NCBI RefSeq assembly: GCF_036391795.1
Contig: NZ_DASVZH010000035.1
Span: forward strand, 1 to 14,257
Source of the DNA: Oryzihumus sp036391795
Lineage (GTDB): Bacteria; Actinomycetota; Actinomycetes; Actinomycetales; Dermatophilaceae
Length of the DNA: 14,257 nt
Reading direction: 5' to 3'
How positions within the stretch are numbered: the first letter of the stretch is position 1; every line of letters begins with the position of its first letter. This document shows, one piece after another, positions 1 through 7,704 of the stretch. The notes under the pieces were generated by a model. It did not search any database and was not told the DNA's origin. It saw only the letters and a list, made by a program, of their open reading frames with translations. The position numbers and the translations under genes are program-made.

Positions 1-1
1 G

Positions 2-94
2 GTGCACGGCGTGGCCGACTACCGCGTCATGGAGTTCGTGCCGACCAGGACCGCGGCCGAGCTCGGGGCCTACCGCGAGAGCCCGCCAGCCTGA
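2..94 (+). CDS. C-terminal end of an unrecognised protein (partial)
   Basis: An open frame enters from the left edge and stops at TGA 92-94, giving 30 residues that end in ESPPA. The stretch contains DYRVMEFVPTRTAAELGAYR, which looks like a normal soluble protein tail (mixed charged and hydrophobic residues, high third-position GC), but I cannot assign a family from so little. The frame is preferred over its alternatives because it is open from the first base and is followed by non-coding-looking sequence and a small hairpin. The start codon lies outside the window. Confidence 0.5.
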   Translation: MHGVADYRVMEFVPTRTAAELGAYRESPPA

Positions 95-109
95 CGGTGT
101 GGTTCCGTC
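93..109 (+). terminator. Weak hairpin after the first gene
   Basis: GACGG at 93-97 pairs with CCGTC at 105-109 around a 7-base loop, immediately at the stop of the partial gene, and is followed by a short pyrimidine run. A five-pair stem is marginal, so this is only a possible terminator. The rest of the gap to 208 shows no convincing gene. Confidence 0.2.
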
Positions 110-208
110 CCCTTCGATCGGGCCGACGATCACGTGCCGCGAGGGGCGGTGCGGCGTCGCCGGAGCGCGCACACTTGAAGGAGGTCGGCGCGTCGGAGCG
201 GAGGGTCT

Positions 209-844
209 GTGTCTGGAGGAGAGCCCCCGGGCGGGGTGCCGGAACCGCGGCAGGCCCGCAGCACAGGTGATTTCGAAGCTTCGTATGCAGCCGGGACACC
301 GCCGTGGGACATCGGCCGGCCGCAGGCCGCCTTCCGCGAGCTCGCCGACCGTGGACGCCTCGTGGGCCGGGTCCTGGACGTCGGCTGCGGCACCGGTGAG
401 CACGCCCTCATGGCAGCCGCGGCCGGGCTGGAGGCCACCGGCGTCGACACGGCCACCACGGCGATCGCCATCGCCCGGCGCAAGGCGGACGAGCGAGCGC
501 TGCCTGCCCGGTTCCTGGTCCAGGACGCGCTGGAGCTCGCCCGCCTGGGCGAGTCCTTCGACACCGTCCTCGACTGCGGGCTCTTCCACGTCTTCGACGA
601 CGCCGACCGGCGCCGGCTCGTGGAGGGCCTGCGGGCGTCGATGCCGGTCGGCGCCTGGTACTACATGCTCTGCTTCAGCGACGCCGAGCCCGGGGACTGG
701 GGGCCTCGTCGCATCCGGCAGGAGGAGATCCGCCTCAGCTTCGCCGATGGCTGGCGGGTGGAGGCGATCGACGCATCGCGCATCGAGATCACCATCGAGC
801 CGGGAAGCGTCCACGCCTGGCTCGCGTCGGTGGTACGAGCCTGA
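209..844 (+). CDS. Class I SAM-dependent methyltransferase
   Basis: This 211-residue Rossmann-fold methyltransferase probably acts in the cytoplasm on a small molecule; the substrate is not evident. Motif I, the SAM-binding glycine loop VLDVGCGTG, is at residues 55-63. The acidic end of strand 2 is GVD at 78-80, VQDALEL (104-110) fits the adenine-contact region, and LDCGLFHVFDD (121-131) is the motif IV/post-IV region. The N-terminal TPPWDIGRPQAAF (30-42) is typical of a large actinobacterial Methyltransf_25-like group related to thiopurine and TehB-like enzymes. No signal peptide or membrane segment is seen. The start is GTG 209, the first in frame. GTG 236 is an alternative, since conserved sequence begins only near residue 21. 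A perfect AAGGAGGT lies at 178-185, too far upstream (23 bases) to serve GTG 209 in the usual way. Confidence 0.85.
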   Translation: MSGGEPPGGVPEPRQARSTGDFEASYAAGTPPWDIGRPQAAFRELADRGRLVGRVLDVGCGTGEHALMAAAAGLEATGVDTATTAIAIARRKADERALPARFLVQDALELARLGESFDTVLDCGLFHVFDDADRRRLVEGLRASMPVGAWYYMLCFSDAEPGDWGPRRIRQEEIRLSFADGWRVEAIDASRIEITIEPGSVHAWLASVVRA

Positions 845-894
845 CCGGCGGTCGCTGGACGGCTGTCCCCGAAGGTGCGCGTGTCGGTCCCCGG

Positions 895-2073
895 GTGCAC
901 CGTAGGCGCATGGGGAACTCACACGCACAGCAACCGGTCTGCTCGATCCTGCCGCCCTACCTCGTGGAGCGGCTCACCCGCCACGACGACCCTGCCGTCG
1001 CCGAGGCCGCCCAGCGCACGCTGCGCCTCGACCGCGAGGTCCGCGGCCGGCGCGAGACCCGTGCCGCCCGGGTGGGCAGCGGCCGACGCGCCCCGTCCCA
1101 GCCGCCCACCGGCGCCGAGCAGGGGATCATCCCGCCCTACCTGCGTCACGCCCCGGCGCCGACCGCGCCACCGGAAGGGGTCGCCCCCGCAACGGGCCAT
1201 GAGCCGCAGCGCCAGGTCGACGACGCCAAGCACGGCACGACGCTGCCGGGCACCCCGCTGCGCCACGAGGGCGAGCCGCCGGTCGCCGACACCTCGGCCA
1301 ACGAGGCCTATGACAGCCTCGGCGCCACCTGGCAGCTCTACTGGACGGCCTACCAGCGCGACTCCCTCGACGGTGCCGGGCTGCCGCTGGTCGCCAGCGT
1401 CCACTACGACACCGGCTTCGACAACGCGTTCTGGGACGGCGAGCAGATGGTGTTCGGCGACGGCGACGGCACCTGGTTCCGCTCGTTCACCGACTGCATC
1501 GACGTCATCGGCCATGAGCTGACCCACGGCGTCACGCAGTTCACCGCGGGCCTGACCTACGTGGGCCAGTCCGGCGCCCTGAACGAGTCGGTGTCCGACG
1601 TGTTCGGCTCGCTGGTCAAGCAGATGTCCCTGGGGCAGACCGCGGAGCAGGCCGACTGGCTGATCGGGCAGGGGCTCTTCACCCCGCGGGTGCACGGGGT
1701 CGCGCTGCGCTCGATGAAGGCGCCGGGCACGGCCTACGACGACCCGCACCTGGGCAAGGACCCGCAGCCGTCGACGATGGACGGCTACGTCGACCTGCCC
1801 CACGACGACCAGCACGACAACGGTGGGGTGCACACCAACTCCGGCATCCCCAACCACGCCTTCTACCTGGCCGCGACCGCGGTCGGCGGCCACGCCTGGG
1901 AGGGTGCCGGCCAGGTCTGGTACGACGTGCTCACCGGTTCCGGGCTGCCCAAGGACGTGGACTTCCACGGCTTCGCCACGGCCACGGTCGAGGCGGCCGG
2001 CAAGCGCTTCGGCGTCGACAGCCGCGGGGCCACCGCGGTCCAGGACGCGTGGACGCGGGTCAAGGTGCTCTGA
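895..2073 (+). CDS. Protealysin-type M4 zinc metalloprotease
   Basis: This is a 392-residue thermolysin-family (M4) endopeptidase of the short protealysin type, made as a zymogen. The zinc and catalytic motif HELTH is at 207-211, the third zinc ligand is Glu231 in NESVSD, and the catalytic histidine is His313 in NGGVHTNSGIPNHAF (309-323). The catalytic domain spans about 135-392. There is no Sec signal peptide. Instead a short propeptide begins with CSILPPYLVERL (16-27), the precursor motif of this subgroup. A second copy, GIIPPYLRH, follows at 77-85 before a proline-rich stretch, which is unusual. Protealysins are cytoplasmic or non-classically exported. Start choice is uncertain: GTG 895 is the most upstream and ATG 910 is equally plausible; neither has a good Shine-Dalgarno. 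An adjacent emfourin-type inhibitor gene, known beside some protealysins, is not present here. The gene converges on katG. Confidence 0.93.
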   Translation: MHRRRMGNSHAQQPVCSILPPYLVERLTRHDDPAVAEAAQRTLRLDREVRGRRETRAARVGSGRRAPSQPPTGAEQGIIPPYLRHAPAPTAPPEGVAPATGHEPQRQVDDAKHGTTLPGTPLRHEGEPPVADTSANEAYDSLGATWQLYWTAYQRDSLDGAGLPLVASVHYDTGFDNAFWDGEQMVFGDGDGTWFRSFTDCIDVIGHELTHGVTQFTAGLTYVGQSGALNESVSDVFGSLVKQMSLGQTAEQADWLIGQGLFTPRVHGVALRSMKAPGTAYDDPHLGKDPQPSTMDGYVDLPHDDQHDNGGVHTNSGIPNHAFYLAATAVGGHAWEGAGQVWYDVLTGSGLPKDVDFHGFATATVEAAGKRFGVDSRGATAVQDAWTRVKVL

Positions 2074-2096
2074 GCGGCCGGCCACCGCCGCGTCAG

Positions 2097-2131
2097 GGTC
2101 CGGGCCGGCCGGCGAGCGACCGGCCCGGACC
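2097..2131. terminator. Bidirectional GC-rich hairpin between protease and katG
   Basis: A perfect 12-base-pair inverted repeat (2097-2108 with 2120-2131, 11-base loop) fills most of the 64-base gap between two convergent stop codons. It is placed to end both transcripts. There is no T run on either side, so it would be the U-less kind of terminator often proposed in high-GC actinomycetes. Confidence 0.7.
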
Positions 2132-2137
2132 ACTTCG

Positions 2138-4369
2138 TCAGGACAGGTCGAACCGGTCGAGGTTCATGACCTTGTCCCACGCCGCGACGAAGTCACGGGC
2201 GAGCTTCTCCGTGGCGTCGTCGGCCGCGTAGACCTCCGAGATGGCTCGCAGCTGGGAGTTCGAGCCGAACACGAGGTCGACGGCCGTGGCGGTCCACCTG
2301 GTCTGACCCGTGGCGCGGTCCCGGCCCTCGTAGACGTGCTCCGACTGGCCGGAGGCCTTCCACTCGGTGCGCATGTCGAGCAGGTTGACGAAGAAGTCGT
2401 TGCTCAGCGTGCCCGGGCGGTCGGTCAGGACGCCGAGGGTCGAGCCCCCGGTGGTGGCTCCCAGCGAGCGCAGGCCGCCGACCAGGACCGTCATCTCCGG
2501 CGCGGTCAGCGTGAGGAGGTTGGCCTTGTCGAGCAGCAGCACCTCCGGCTGGAGCTTCTCGCCGGCGCGCAGGTAGTTGCGGAAGCCGTCGGCCCGCGGC
2601 TCGAGCACCGTGAAGGACTCGACGTCGGTCTGCTCCTGCGAGGCGTCGGTGCGACCCGGGGTGAACGGGACCGCGATGTCGAGGCCTGCGTCCCCGGCCG
2701 CCTTCTCGATCGCCGCGACACCGCCGAGCACGATCAGGTCGGCCAGCGAGATCTTCCGGCCGGAGTCACCGGCGTTGAAGTCCCGCTGCAGCTGGCCGAG
2801 CCTCTCGAGCACCGGGGCGGCGTCGGCATTGGACTCCCAGCTGCGCTGCGGCTCCAGGCGGATCCGCGCGCCGTTGGCGCCGCCGCGCATGTCGGTGCCG
2901 CGGAAGGTCGCCGCGGACGCCCACGCCGTGGTGACCAGCTGGCTGACCGAGAGGCCGGTGCCGAGGATCTGCTCCTTCAGCGCGGCGATGTCGCTGTCGC
3001 TGACGAGCTCGTGGTCGACGGCCGGCACGGGGTCCTGCCACAGCTGCGCCTCGGGCACCCACGGGCCGAGGTAACGCTGGACCGGGCCCATGTCGCGGTG
3101 CAGCAGCTTGTACCAGGCCTTGGCGAAGGCGAGCGCGAACGCCTCGGGGTCCTCGAGGAAGCGGCGCGAGACCTTCTCGTACGCGGGGTCGAAGCGCAGC
3201 GCGAGGTCGGTGGTGAGCATGGTCGGCCTGTGCTTCCTCGACGGGTCGTGGGCGTCGGGCACGTCGGCCTCGACGTCCTTGGCGACCCACTGCTTGGCGC
3301 CCGCGGGGCTCTCCTCTAGCTCCCACTCGAAGCCGAACAGCCTCTGGAAGAAGCCGTGGCCCCAGGTCGTCGGGGTGCTGGTCCAGGTGACCTCCAGGCC
3401 GGAGGTGATGGTGTCGCCGCCCGCGCCGGTGCCGTACGTGTTCTTCCAGCCCAGGCCCTGCTCCTCCAGCGGCGCGGCCTCCGGCTCCGGGCCGACGTAC
3501 TCGGCGCTGGCCGCACCATGGGTCTTGCCGAAGCTGTGGCCGCCGGCGATGAGGGCGACGGTCTCCTCGTCGTTCATCGCCATCCGCCGGAAGGTCTCGC
3601 GGATGTCCCTGGCCGCGGCCAGCGGGTCGGGGTTGCCGTTGGGGCCCTCGGGGTTGACGTAGATCAGGCCCATCTGGACCGCGCCGAGCGGGTTGGCCAG
3701 CTCCCGCTCGCCGCTGTAGCGCTCGTCACCCAGCCAGGTGTCCTCGGTGCCCCAGAAGACCTCCTCGGGCTCCCAGATGTCCTCGCGGCCGAAGCCGAAG
3801 CCGAAGGTCTTGAAGCCCATCGACTCGAGGGCGACGTTGCCCGCCAGGACGAGCAGGTCGGCCCAGGAGATCGCGCGTCCGTACTTCTGCTTGACCGGCC
3901 ACAGCAGGCGGCGGGCCTTGTCCAGGTTGGCGTTGTCGGGCCAGCTGTTCAGCGGGGCGAACCGCTGGGCGCCGGCGCCGCCGCCGCCACGACCGTCCTC
4001 GATGCGGTAGGTGCCGGCGGAGTGCCAGCTCATCCGGATGAACAGGGGGCCGTAGTGGCCGTAGTCGGCCGGCCACCAGTCCTGGGAGGTGGTCATCACC
4101 TCGACGATGTCGCGCTTGAGTGCCTCGACGTCGAGAGTCTGGAACGCCTCGGCGTAGCTGAAGTCCTCACCCATCGGGTTGGACAGCGGTGAGTGCTGGT
4201 GCAGGACCTGCAGGTTCAGCTGGTTGGGCCACCAGTCGCGGTTGCTGCGGGGCCGACCCGTCGTCTCGGGGGTCGGTGCGGGGATGACTGGGTTCTCGCT
4301 GTCGCTGCCGTGCTCGGTCACGTCGCTCGTTCTCCTGTCTGGCTCTTCGTGCGGTGGGCTGTCGCTCAT
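2138..4369 (-). CDS. katG: Catalase-peroxidase KatG
   Basis: This is a 743-residue haem enzyme that removes hydrogen peroxide by catalase and peroxidase activity in the cytoplasm. The length is normal for the two-domain KatG family. The distal triad is complete in RMSWHSAGTYR: Arg112, Trp115, His116. Tyr237 (GLIYVNPEGPNG) and Met263 (RRMAMNDEE) complete the family's Trp-Tyr-Met cross-linked cofactor. The proximal haem ligand is His278 in AGGHSFGKTHGA, with its Asp partner at 388 (TTDLALRFDP). Arg425 in HRDMGP matches the mobile arginine. ITSGLE at 321-326 carries Ser323, the position corresponding to M. tuberculosis Ser315. The second, non-haem domain (about 440-743) is intact. ATG 4369 overlaps the furA stop by one base (TGATG), so translation is probably coupled. 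Expression is presumably from the furA promoter under FurA control. Confidence 0.98.
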   Translation of the reverse strand: MSDSPPHEEPDRRTSDVTEHGSDSENPVIPAPTPETTGRPRSNRDWWPNQLNLQVLHQHSPLSNPMGEDFSYAEAFQTLDVEALKRDIVEVMTTSQDWWPADYGHYGPLFIRMSWHSAGTYRIEDGRGGGGAGAQRFAPLNSWPDNANLDKARRLLWPVKQKYGRAISWADLLVLAGNVALESMGFKTFGFGFGREDIWEPEEVFWGTEDTWLGDERYSGERELANPLGAVQMGLIYVNPEGPNGNPDPLAAARDIRETFRRMAMNDEETVALIAGGHSFGKTHGAASAEYVGPEPEAAPLEEQGLGWKNTYGTGAGGDTITSGLEVTWTSTPTTWGHGFFQRLFGFEWELEESPAGAKQWVAKDVEADVPDAHDPSRKHRPTMLTTDLALRFDPAYEKVSRRFLEDPEAFALAFAKAWYKLLHRDMGPVQRYLGPWVPEAQLWQDPVPAVDHELVSDSDIAALKEQILGTGLSVSQLVTTAWASAATFRGTDMRGGANGARIRLEPQRSWESNADAAPVLERLGQLQRDFNAGDSGRKISLADLIVLGGVAAIEKAAGDAGLDIAVPFTPGRTDASQEQTDVESFTVLEPRADGFRNYLRAGEKLQPEVLLLDKANLLTLTAPEMTVLVGGLRSLGATTGGSTLGVLTDRPGTLSNDFFVNLLDMRTEWKASGQSEHVYEGRDRATGQTRWTATAVDLVFGSNSQLRAISEVYAADDATEKLARDFVAAWDKVMNLDRFDLS

Positions 4370-4875
4370 CAGCTGAGCTGTCCCGGGTCCGGGGTCGTCG
4401 CGCGCCCCCGGTCAGGACCGATCTGGTGGCTCGGTGCGCCGTCGGCCGTGACGGGAGCCGTCGCGGCACACGCCGGGCACCGCCCCCAGAAGATCACCTC
4501 GGCCTCGTCGACCTCGAAGGGGGCGCCGTCGGGGGTCAGGCACGGGGCGTGGCCGACCACGCAGTCGACGTCGGCGATGGCTCCGCACGAGCGGCAGACG
4601 GCGTGGTGGTGGTTGTCCCCGACCCGGGCCTCGTAACGCGCGACGGAGTCCTTGGGCTGGAGGCGCCGCACCAGCCCTGCGGCCGTCAGCGCGCGCAGCA
4701 CGTCGTAGACCGCCTGGTGGGAGACGGCACCGAGGTCCTGCCGCACCGCCCCGATGATCGAGTCGGTGTCGGCGTGCGGGTGAGCGTGCACGGCGGTCAG
4801 CACGGCGACACGGGGTCGGGTCACCCGCAGGGTGGCCTGCCGCAGCAGGCCCTCGAAGTCCGGCGTCGTCGGCAC
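4369..4875 (-). CDS. furA: Fur-family peroxide-responsive repressor FurA
   Basis: This 168-residue metal-dependent winged-helix repressor is the usual partner of actinobacterial katG, where it represses itself and katG and is relieved by oxidants. The DNA-recognition region is about 45-72 (VSHQAVYDVLRALTAAG). The Fur histidine cluster GDNHHHAVC is at 87-94. Two CxxC pairs, Cys94/Cys97 and Cys133/Cys136, are likely to hold structural zinc. The tail after residue 140 is longer and polar, without a recognised domain. The frame is open further upstream (GTG 4926, GTG 4893). GTG 4875 is preferred because the family homology begins there and a -35/-10 pair ends six bases before it, which suggests a leaderless mRNA. 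The GGAGG directly touching this GTG is too close to act as a ribosome site. The stop codon overlaps the katG start. Confidence 0.92.
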   Translation of the reverse strand: MPTTPDFEGLLRQATLRVTRPRVAVLTAVHAHPHADTDSIIGAVRQDLGAVSHQAVYDVLRALTAAGLVRRLQPKDSVARYEARVGDNHHHAVCRSCGAIADVDCVVGHAPCLTPDGAPFEVDEAEVIFWGRCPACAATAPVTADGAPSHQIGPDRGRATTPDPGQLS

Positions 4876-4881
4876 CCTCCG

Positions 4882-4910
4882 AGTCTGGCCCACCGTCTGG
4901 ACCCGATCAA
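4882..4910 (-). promoter_or_regulatory. Candidate furA-katG promoter giving leaderless furA mRNA
   Basis: Reading the minus strand, TTGATC (4910-4905), a 17-base spacer and CAGACT (4887-4882) resemble a housekeeping actinobacterial promoter. The GTG start at 4875 begins seven bases after the -10, where transcription itself should start. Two copies of CCAGAC twelve bases apart (4900-4895 and 4888-4883) cover the spacer and -10 and could be part of the FurA operator. This rests on pattern matching only. Confidence 0.5.
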
Positions 4911-4929
4911 GAACGGGCGGCGGCACGCT

Positions 4930-4975
4930 GCCGGCCCGGTCGAGGGGCCACTGCCGCCCAGGCCCGGGGGCCGGC
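4930..4975 (-). terminator. Possible terminator after era
   Basis: GCCGGCCC at 4930-4937 is complementary to GGGCCGGC at 4968-4975, with about 30 bases between the arms that contain further GC-rich self-complementary bits. It lies between the era stop and the furA promoter, where the era transcript should end. The long loop and lack of a T run make this weak. Confidence 0.3.
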
Positions 4976-5006
4976 GACGCGGTCGCACCCCTGCCCGGGA
5001 GGCGGA

Positions 5007-5924
5007 TCAGAAGCCCAGCCGCTGGAGCTGCTTGGGGTCGCGCTGCCAGTCCTTGGCGACCTTGACGTGCAGGTCGAGGTGGACCCGCTGGCCGAGCAGC
5101 GCCTCGATGCCCCGGCGGGCGTTGGTGCCGACCTCGCGCAGGCGGGAGCCGCCCTTGCCGATGATGATCGCCTTCTGGCTGGGCCGCTCCACGAAGACGT
5201 GCACGCGCACGTCCAGCAGCGGGTTGTCGGCCGGTCGCCCCTCGCGCGGCAGCATCTCCTCGACCACGACGGCGAGGCTGTGCGGCAGCTCGTCACGCAC
5301 GCCCTCCAGGGCCGCCTCGCGCACCAGCTCGGCGATCATGACCGCCTCGGGCTCGTCGGTCAGGACGCCGTCGGGGTAGAGCTGCGGCGAGACCGGCAGG
5401 TAGGAGGAGAGCAGCTCGCCGACCTCGGCGACCTGGTCGCCCCTGGTCGCCGAGCACGGGATGATCGCGTCCCACTCCCCCAGCCGGTCGATGGCGATGA
5501 GGTGCTCGGCCAGGCGCTGCTTGTCGACCAGGTCGGACTTGGTCGCGATGGCCACGATCGGCCGCGTGCGCTTGGCCGCCTTGAGCTCGGCCAGCTCGCG
5601 GGCGATGAAGGTGTCGCCGGGGCCGATCTTCTGGTCGGCGGGCAGGCAGAAGCCGATGACGTCGACCTCGAGCAGCGTCTCGCGGACCAGGTTGTTCAGC
5701 CGCTCGCCCAGCAGCGTGCGCGGCTTGTGCAGCCCCGGGGTGTCCACGAGGATCAGCTGCGCCGTGCCGGTGGTGAGCACCCCGCGGATGGTGTGCCGGG
5801 TGGTCTGCGGCTTGCTGGAGGTGATCGCGACCTTCTGCCCCACCAGGGCGTTGGTCAACGTCGACTTGCCGGCGTTGGGCCGGCCCACCAGGCAGGCGAA
5901 CCCTGCCCTGAACTCCTGTGTCAC
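5007..5924 (-). CDS. era: GTPase Era
   Basis: This 305-residue Ras-like GTPase with a C-terminal KH domain binds the 3' end of 16S rRNA and assists 30S subunit maturation. G1 is GRPNAGKS (14-21), the switch region carries SSKPQTTRH (36-44), G3 is DTPG (61-64), G4 is TKSD (128-131, TK in place of the classic NK) and G5 is CSA (157-159). The KH domain follows, with IIIGKGGSRLREVG at 253-266. The length is typical. GTG 5924 overlaps the corC stop in a GTGA, and AGGAGG lies just upstream inside corC, so the start is well supported. It is the last gene of the HIT-phoH-ybeY-corC-era run; ybeY and era both work on 16S rRNA and the small subunit. Confidence 0.97.
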   Translation of the reverse strand: MTQEFRAGFACLVGRPNAGKSTLTNALVGQKVAITSSKPQTTRHTIRGVLTTGTAQLILVDTPGLHKPRTLLGERLNNLVRETLLEVDVIGFCLPADQKIGPGDTFIARELAELKAAKRTRPIVAIATKSDLVDKQRLAEHLIAIDRLGEWDAIIPCSATRGDQVAEVGELLSSYLPVSPQLYPDGVLTDEPEAVMIAELVREAALEGVRDELPHSLAVVVEEMLPREGRPADNPLLDVRVHVFVERPSQKAIIIGKGGSRLREVGTNARRGIEALLGQRVHLDLHVKVAKDWQRDPKQLQRLGF

Positions 5925-7246
5925 GAGGCTTCCTCCTGGCTCTCCGCCGCCGCGACCGGCATACCGGCAGTGCTGTTGTCGTCCTGCTGGGGCGAGCTCA
6001 AGGGTCGCACGACGACCGTCGCGACCCGGTGGCGGCGTCCCCCCATGCGCTCGGCGGTGAGGGACAGCCCGGCGACCTCGGCGTGGGACCCGGCGATCGG
6101 GACGCGCCCGATGGTCTTGCCGAGCAGGCCGCCGACCGTGTCGACCTCGTCCTCGTCGATGCTGACGTCGAACAGCTCGGCGAGGTCGTCGACGTGCATC
6201 GTCGCCGGCACGCGCACCGAGCCGTCCGGCAGCGGCTCCACGCCGGGAGCCTCGCGGTCGTACTCGTCGGCGATCTCGCCCACGATCTCCTCGATCACGT
6301 CCTCGATGGTGACCAGCCCAGCCGTGCCGCCGTACTCGTCCACCACGATCGCGACGTGGCTCTGGTCGCGCTGCATCTCGCGCAGCAGGTCATCCACCGG
6401 CTTGCTCTCGGGCACGAACTGGGCGGGCCGCATGGCGTGCTGCACCGGCTGGGCGGCCGCCTCCGGCGAGGCGTTGACGCGGCGCACGACGTCCTTGAAG
6501 TAGAGCATCCCGAGCACGTCGTCGGGGCCGGCGCCGACCACCGGGATCCGGGAGAACCCGCTGCGCAGGAACAGCGACATCGCCTTCTGCAGCGTCTTGT
6601 CGGCCTCGATGGCGACCATGTCGGGGCGGGGCACCATGACCTCGCGCACGAGGGTGTCGCCGAGCTCGAAGACGGAGTGGATCATCTCCCGCTCGTCGGC
6701 CTCGATCAGCGCGGACTCCCCGGCGAGGTCGACCAGGTCGCGCAGCTCGGCCTCGGACTCGAACGGGCCGTTCCGGTAGCCGTGACCCGGCGTGACCGCG
6801 TTGCCCAGGGCCACCAGCAGGCGGGCGACCGGCCCGAGCACCCGGCGCAGCAGCACCAGCGTGGGGGCGGCGAGCAGCGCGATCCGGTCGGCGTGCTGGC
6901 GGCCGAGGGTGCGCGGCGAGACCCCCACCACGACGAACGACACGACCGCCATGACGCCGATGCTGACCAGCAGCGCGACCGGGAACGAGTGCACCGTGCC
7001 GACCACGGCGAGGGTGATCATCACCGCGACGGCCGCCTCCGCGACCACGCGGACGAACGTCGCCACCGAGATGTATGCCGCGCTGTCGCCGACGATGAGC
7101 GCGAGCGCGGCCGAGCCGCGCCGTCCCTCCTCCTGCAGCTCCGCCGCACGGACCCGTGAGAGGCGGGAGATGGAGGACTCGGCGGCGGCGAGCAGGAACG
7201 CGACGAGGATGCTCGCGAGCGCCGCCAGGACCAGCTGGAGGACCAT
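5921..7246 (-). CDS. CNNM/CorC-type membrane protein with CBS pair
   Basis: This 441-residue integral membrane protein is often annotated as a hemolysin-family or CorC/HlyC protein. Family members are linked to magnesium and cobalt export or homeostasis; the real substrate here is inferred only. The N-terminal DUF21/CNNM domain has hydrophobic segments at about 3-22, 68-84 and 88-110. Two CBS domains follow: about 200-258, with VMVPRPDMVAI (203-213), and about 268-325, with VVDEYGGTAGLVTIEDVIEE (301-320). The C-terminal CorC/HlyC transporter-associated domain runs about 336-415. The tail after 416 is low complexity. ATG 7246 is 13 bases after the ybeY stop and has no strong Shine-Dalgarno, so coupling to ybeY is likely. 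Its end overlaps era by four bases. It commonly sits between ybeY and era in actinobacteria. Confidence 0.93.
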   Translation of the reverse strand: MVLQLVLAALASILVAFLLAAAESSISRLSRVRAAELQEEGRRGSAALALIVGDSAAYISVATFVRVVAEAAVAVMITLAVVGTVHSFPVALLVSIGVMAVVSFVVVGVSPRTLGRQHADRIALLAAPTLVLLRRVLGPVARLLVALGNAVTPGHGYRNGPFESEAELRDLVDLAGESALIEADEREMIHSVFELGDTLVREVMVPRPDMVAIEADKTLQKAMSLFLRSGFSRIPVVGAGPDDVLGMLYFKDVVRRVNASPEAAAQPVQHAMRPAQFVPESKPVDDLLREMQRDQSHVAIVVDEYGGTAGLVTIEDVIEEIVGEIADEYDREAPGVEPLPDGSVRVPATMHVDDLAELFDVSIDEDEVDTVGGLLGKTIGRVPIAGSHAEVAGLSLTAERMGGRRHRVATVVVRPLSSPQQDDNSTAGMPVAAAESQEEAS

Positions 7247-7259
7247 GGCCGACCGGGCC

Positions 7260-7704
7260 TCAGGCGCCGGCGCGGCCGCGTCCGGCCAGGAACGTCAGGA
7301 GCAGCTGACGCTGGAGCTCGAACATCTCGCGCTCCTCCTCCGGCTCGGCGTGGTCGTAGCCGAGCAGGTGCAGGATGCCGTGCGTGGTGAGCAGCAGCAG
7401 CTCCTCCTCGGTGGCGTGCCCGGCCTCGCGGGCCTGCCGCGCGGCGACCGACGGGCAGAGCACGATGTCGCCGAGCACTCCCTCCTCGGGCTCCTGGCCG
7501 TCCCGGCCGGGACGCAGCTCGTCCATCGGGAAGCTCATCACGTCAGTGGGACCGGGCAGGTCCATCCACTGCACGTGCAGGACCTCCATCGCCGCCTCGT
7601 CAACGAGCTTCAGGCACAGGTCGGCCTGCGGGTGGACCCGCATCTGCTCCATGACGTAGCGCGCGCACGCGACGAGCTCCATCTCGTCGAGGGCATAGTC
7701 GGTC

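Noticed and set aside
919..2133. 404-codon minus-strand open frame opposite the protease
   Set aside because: Shadow of the M4 protease, whose zinc and catalytic motifs are all intact on plus; the antisense translation is Val/Gly/Arg-rich without motifs.
1823..3319. 498-codon plus-strand open frame across the protease end and opposite katG
   Set aside because: It runs antisense to well-supported katG sequence and out of frame with the protease; long open frames on the opposite strand are expected from the high third-position GC. The translation is low-complexity and unlike a known family.
5067..7159. Long plus-strand open frames opposite era and corC
   Set aside because: Both are shadows of era and the CNNM/CorC gene, with no independent start signals or recognisable domains.
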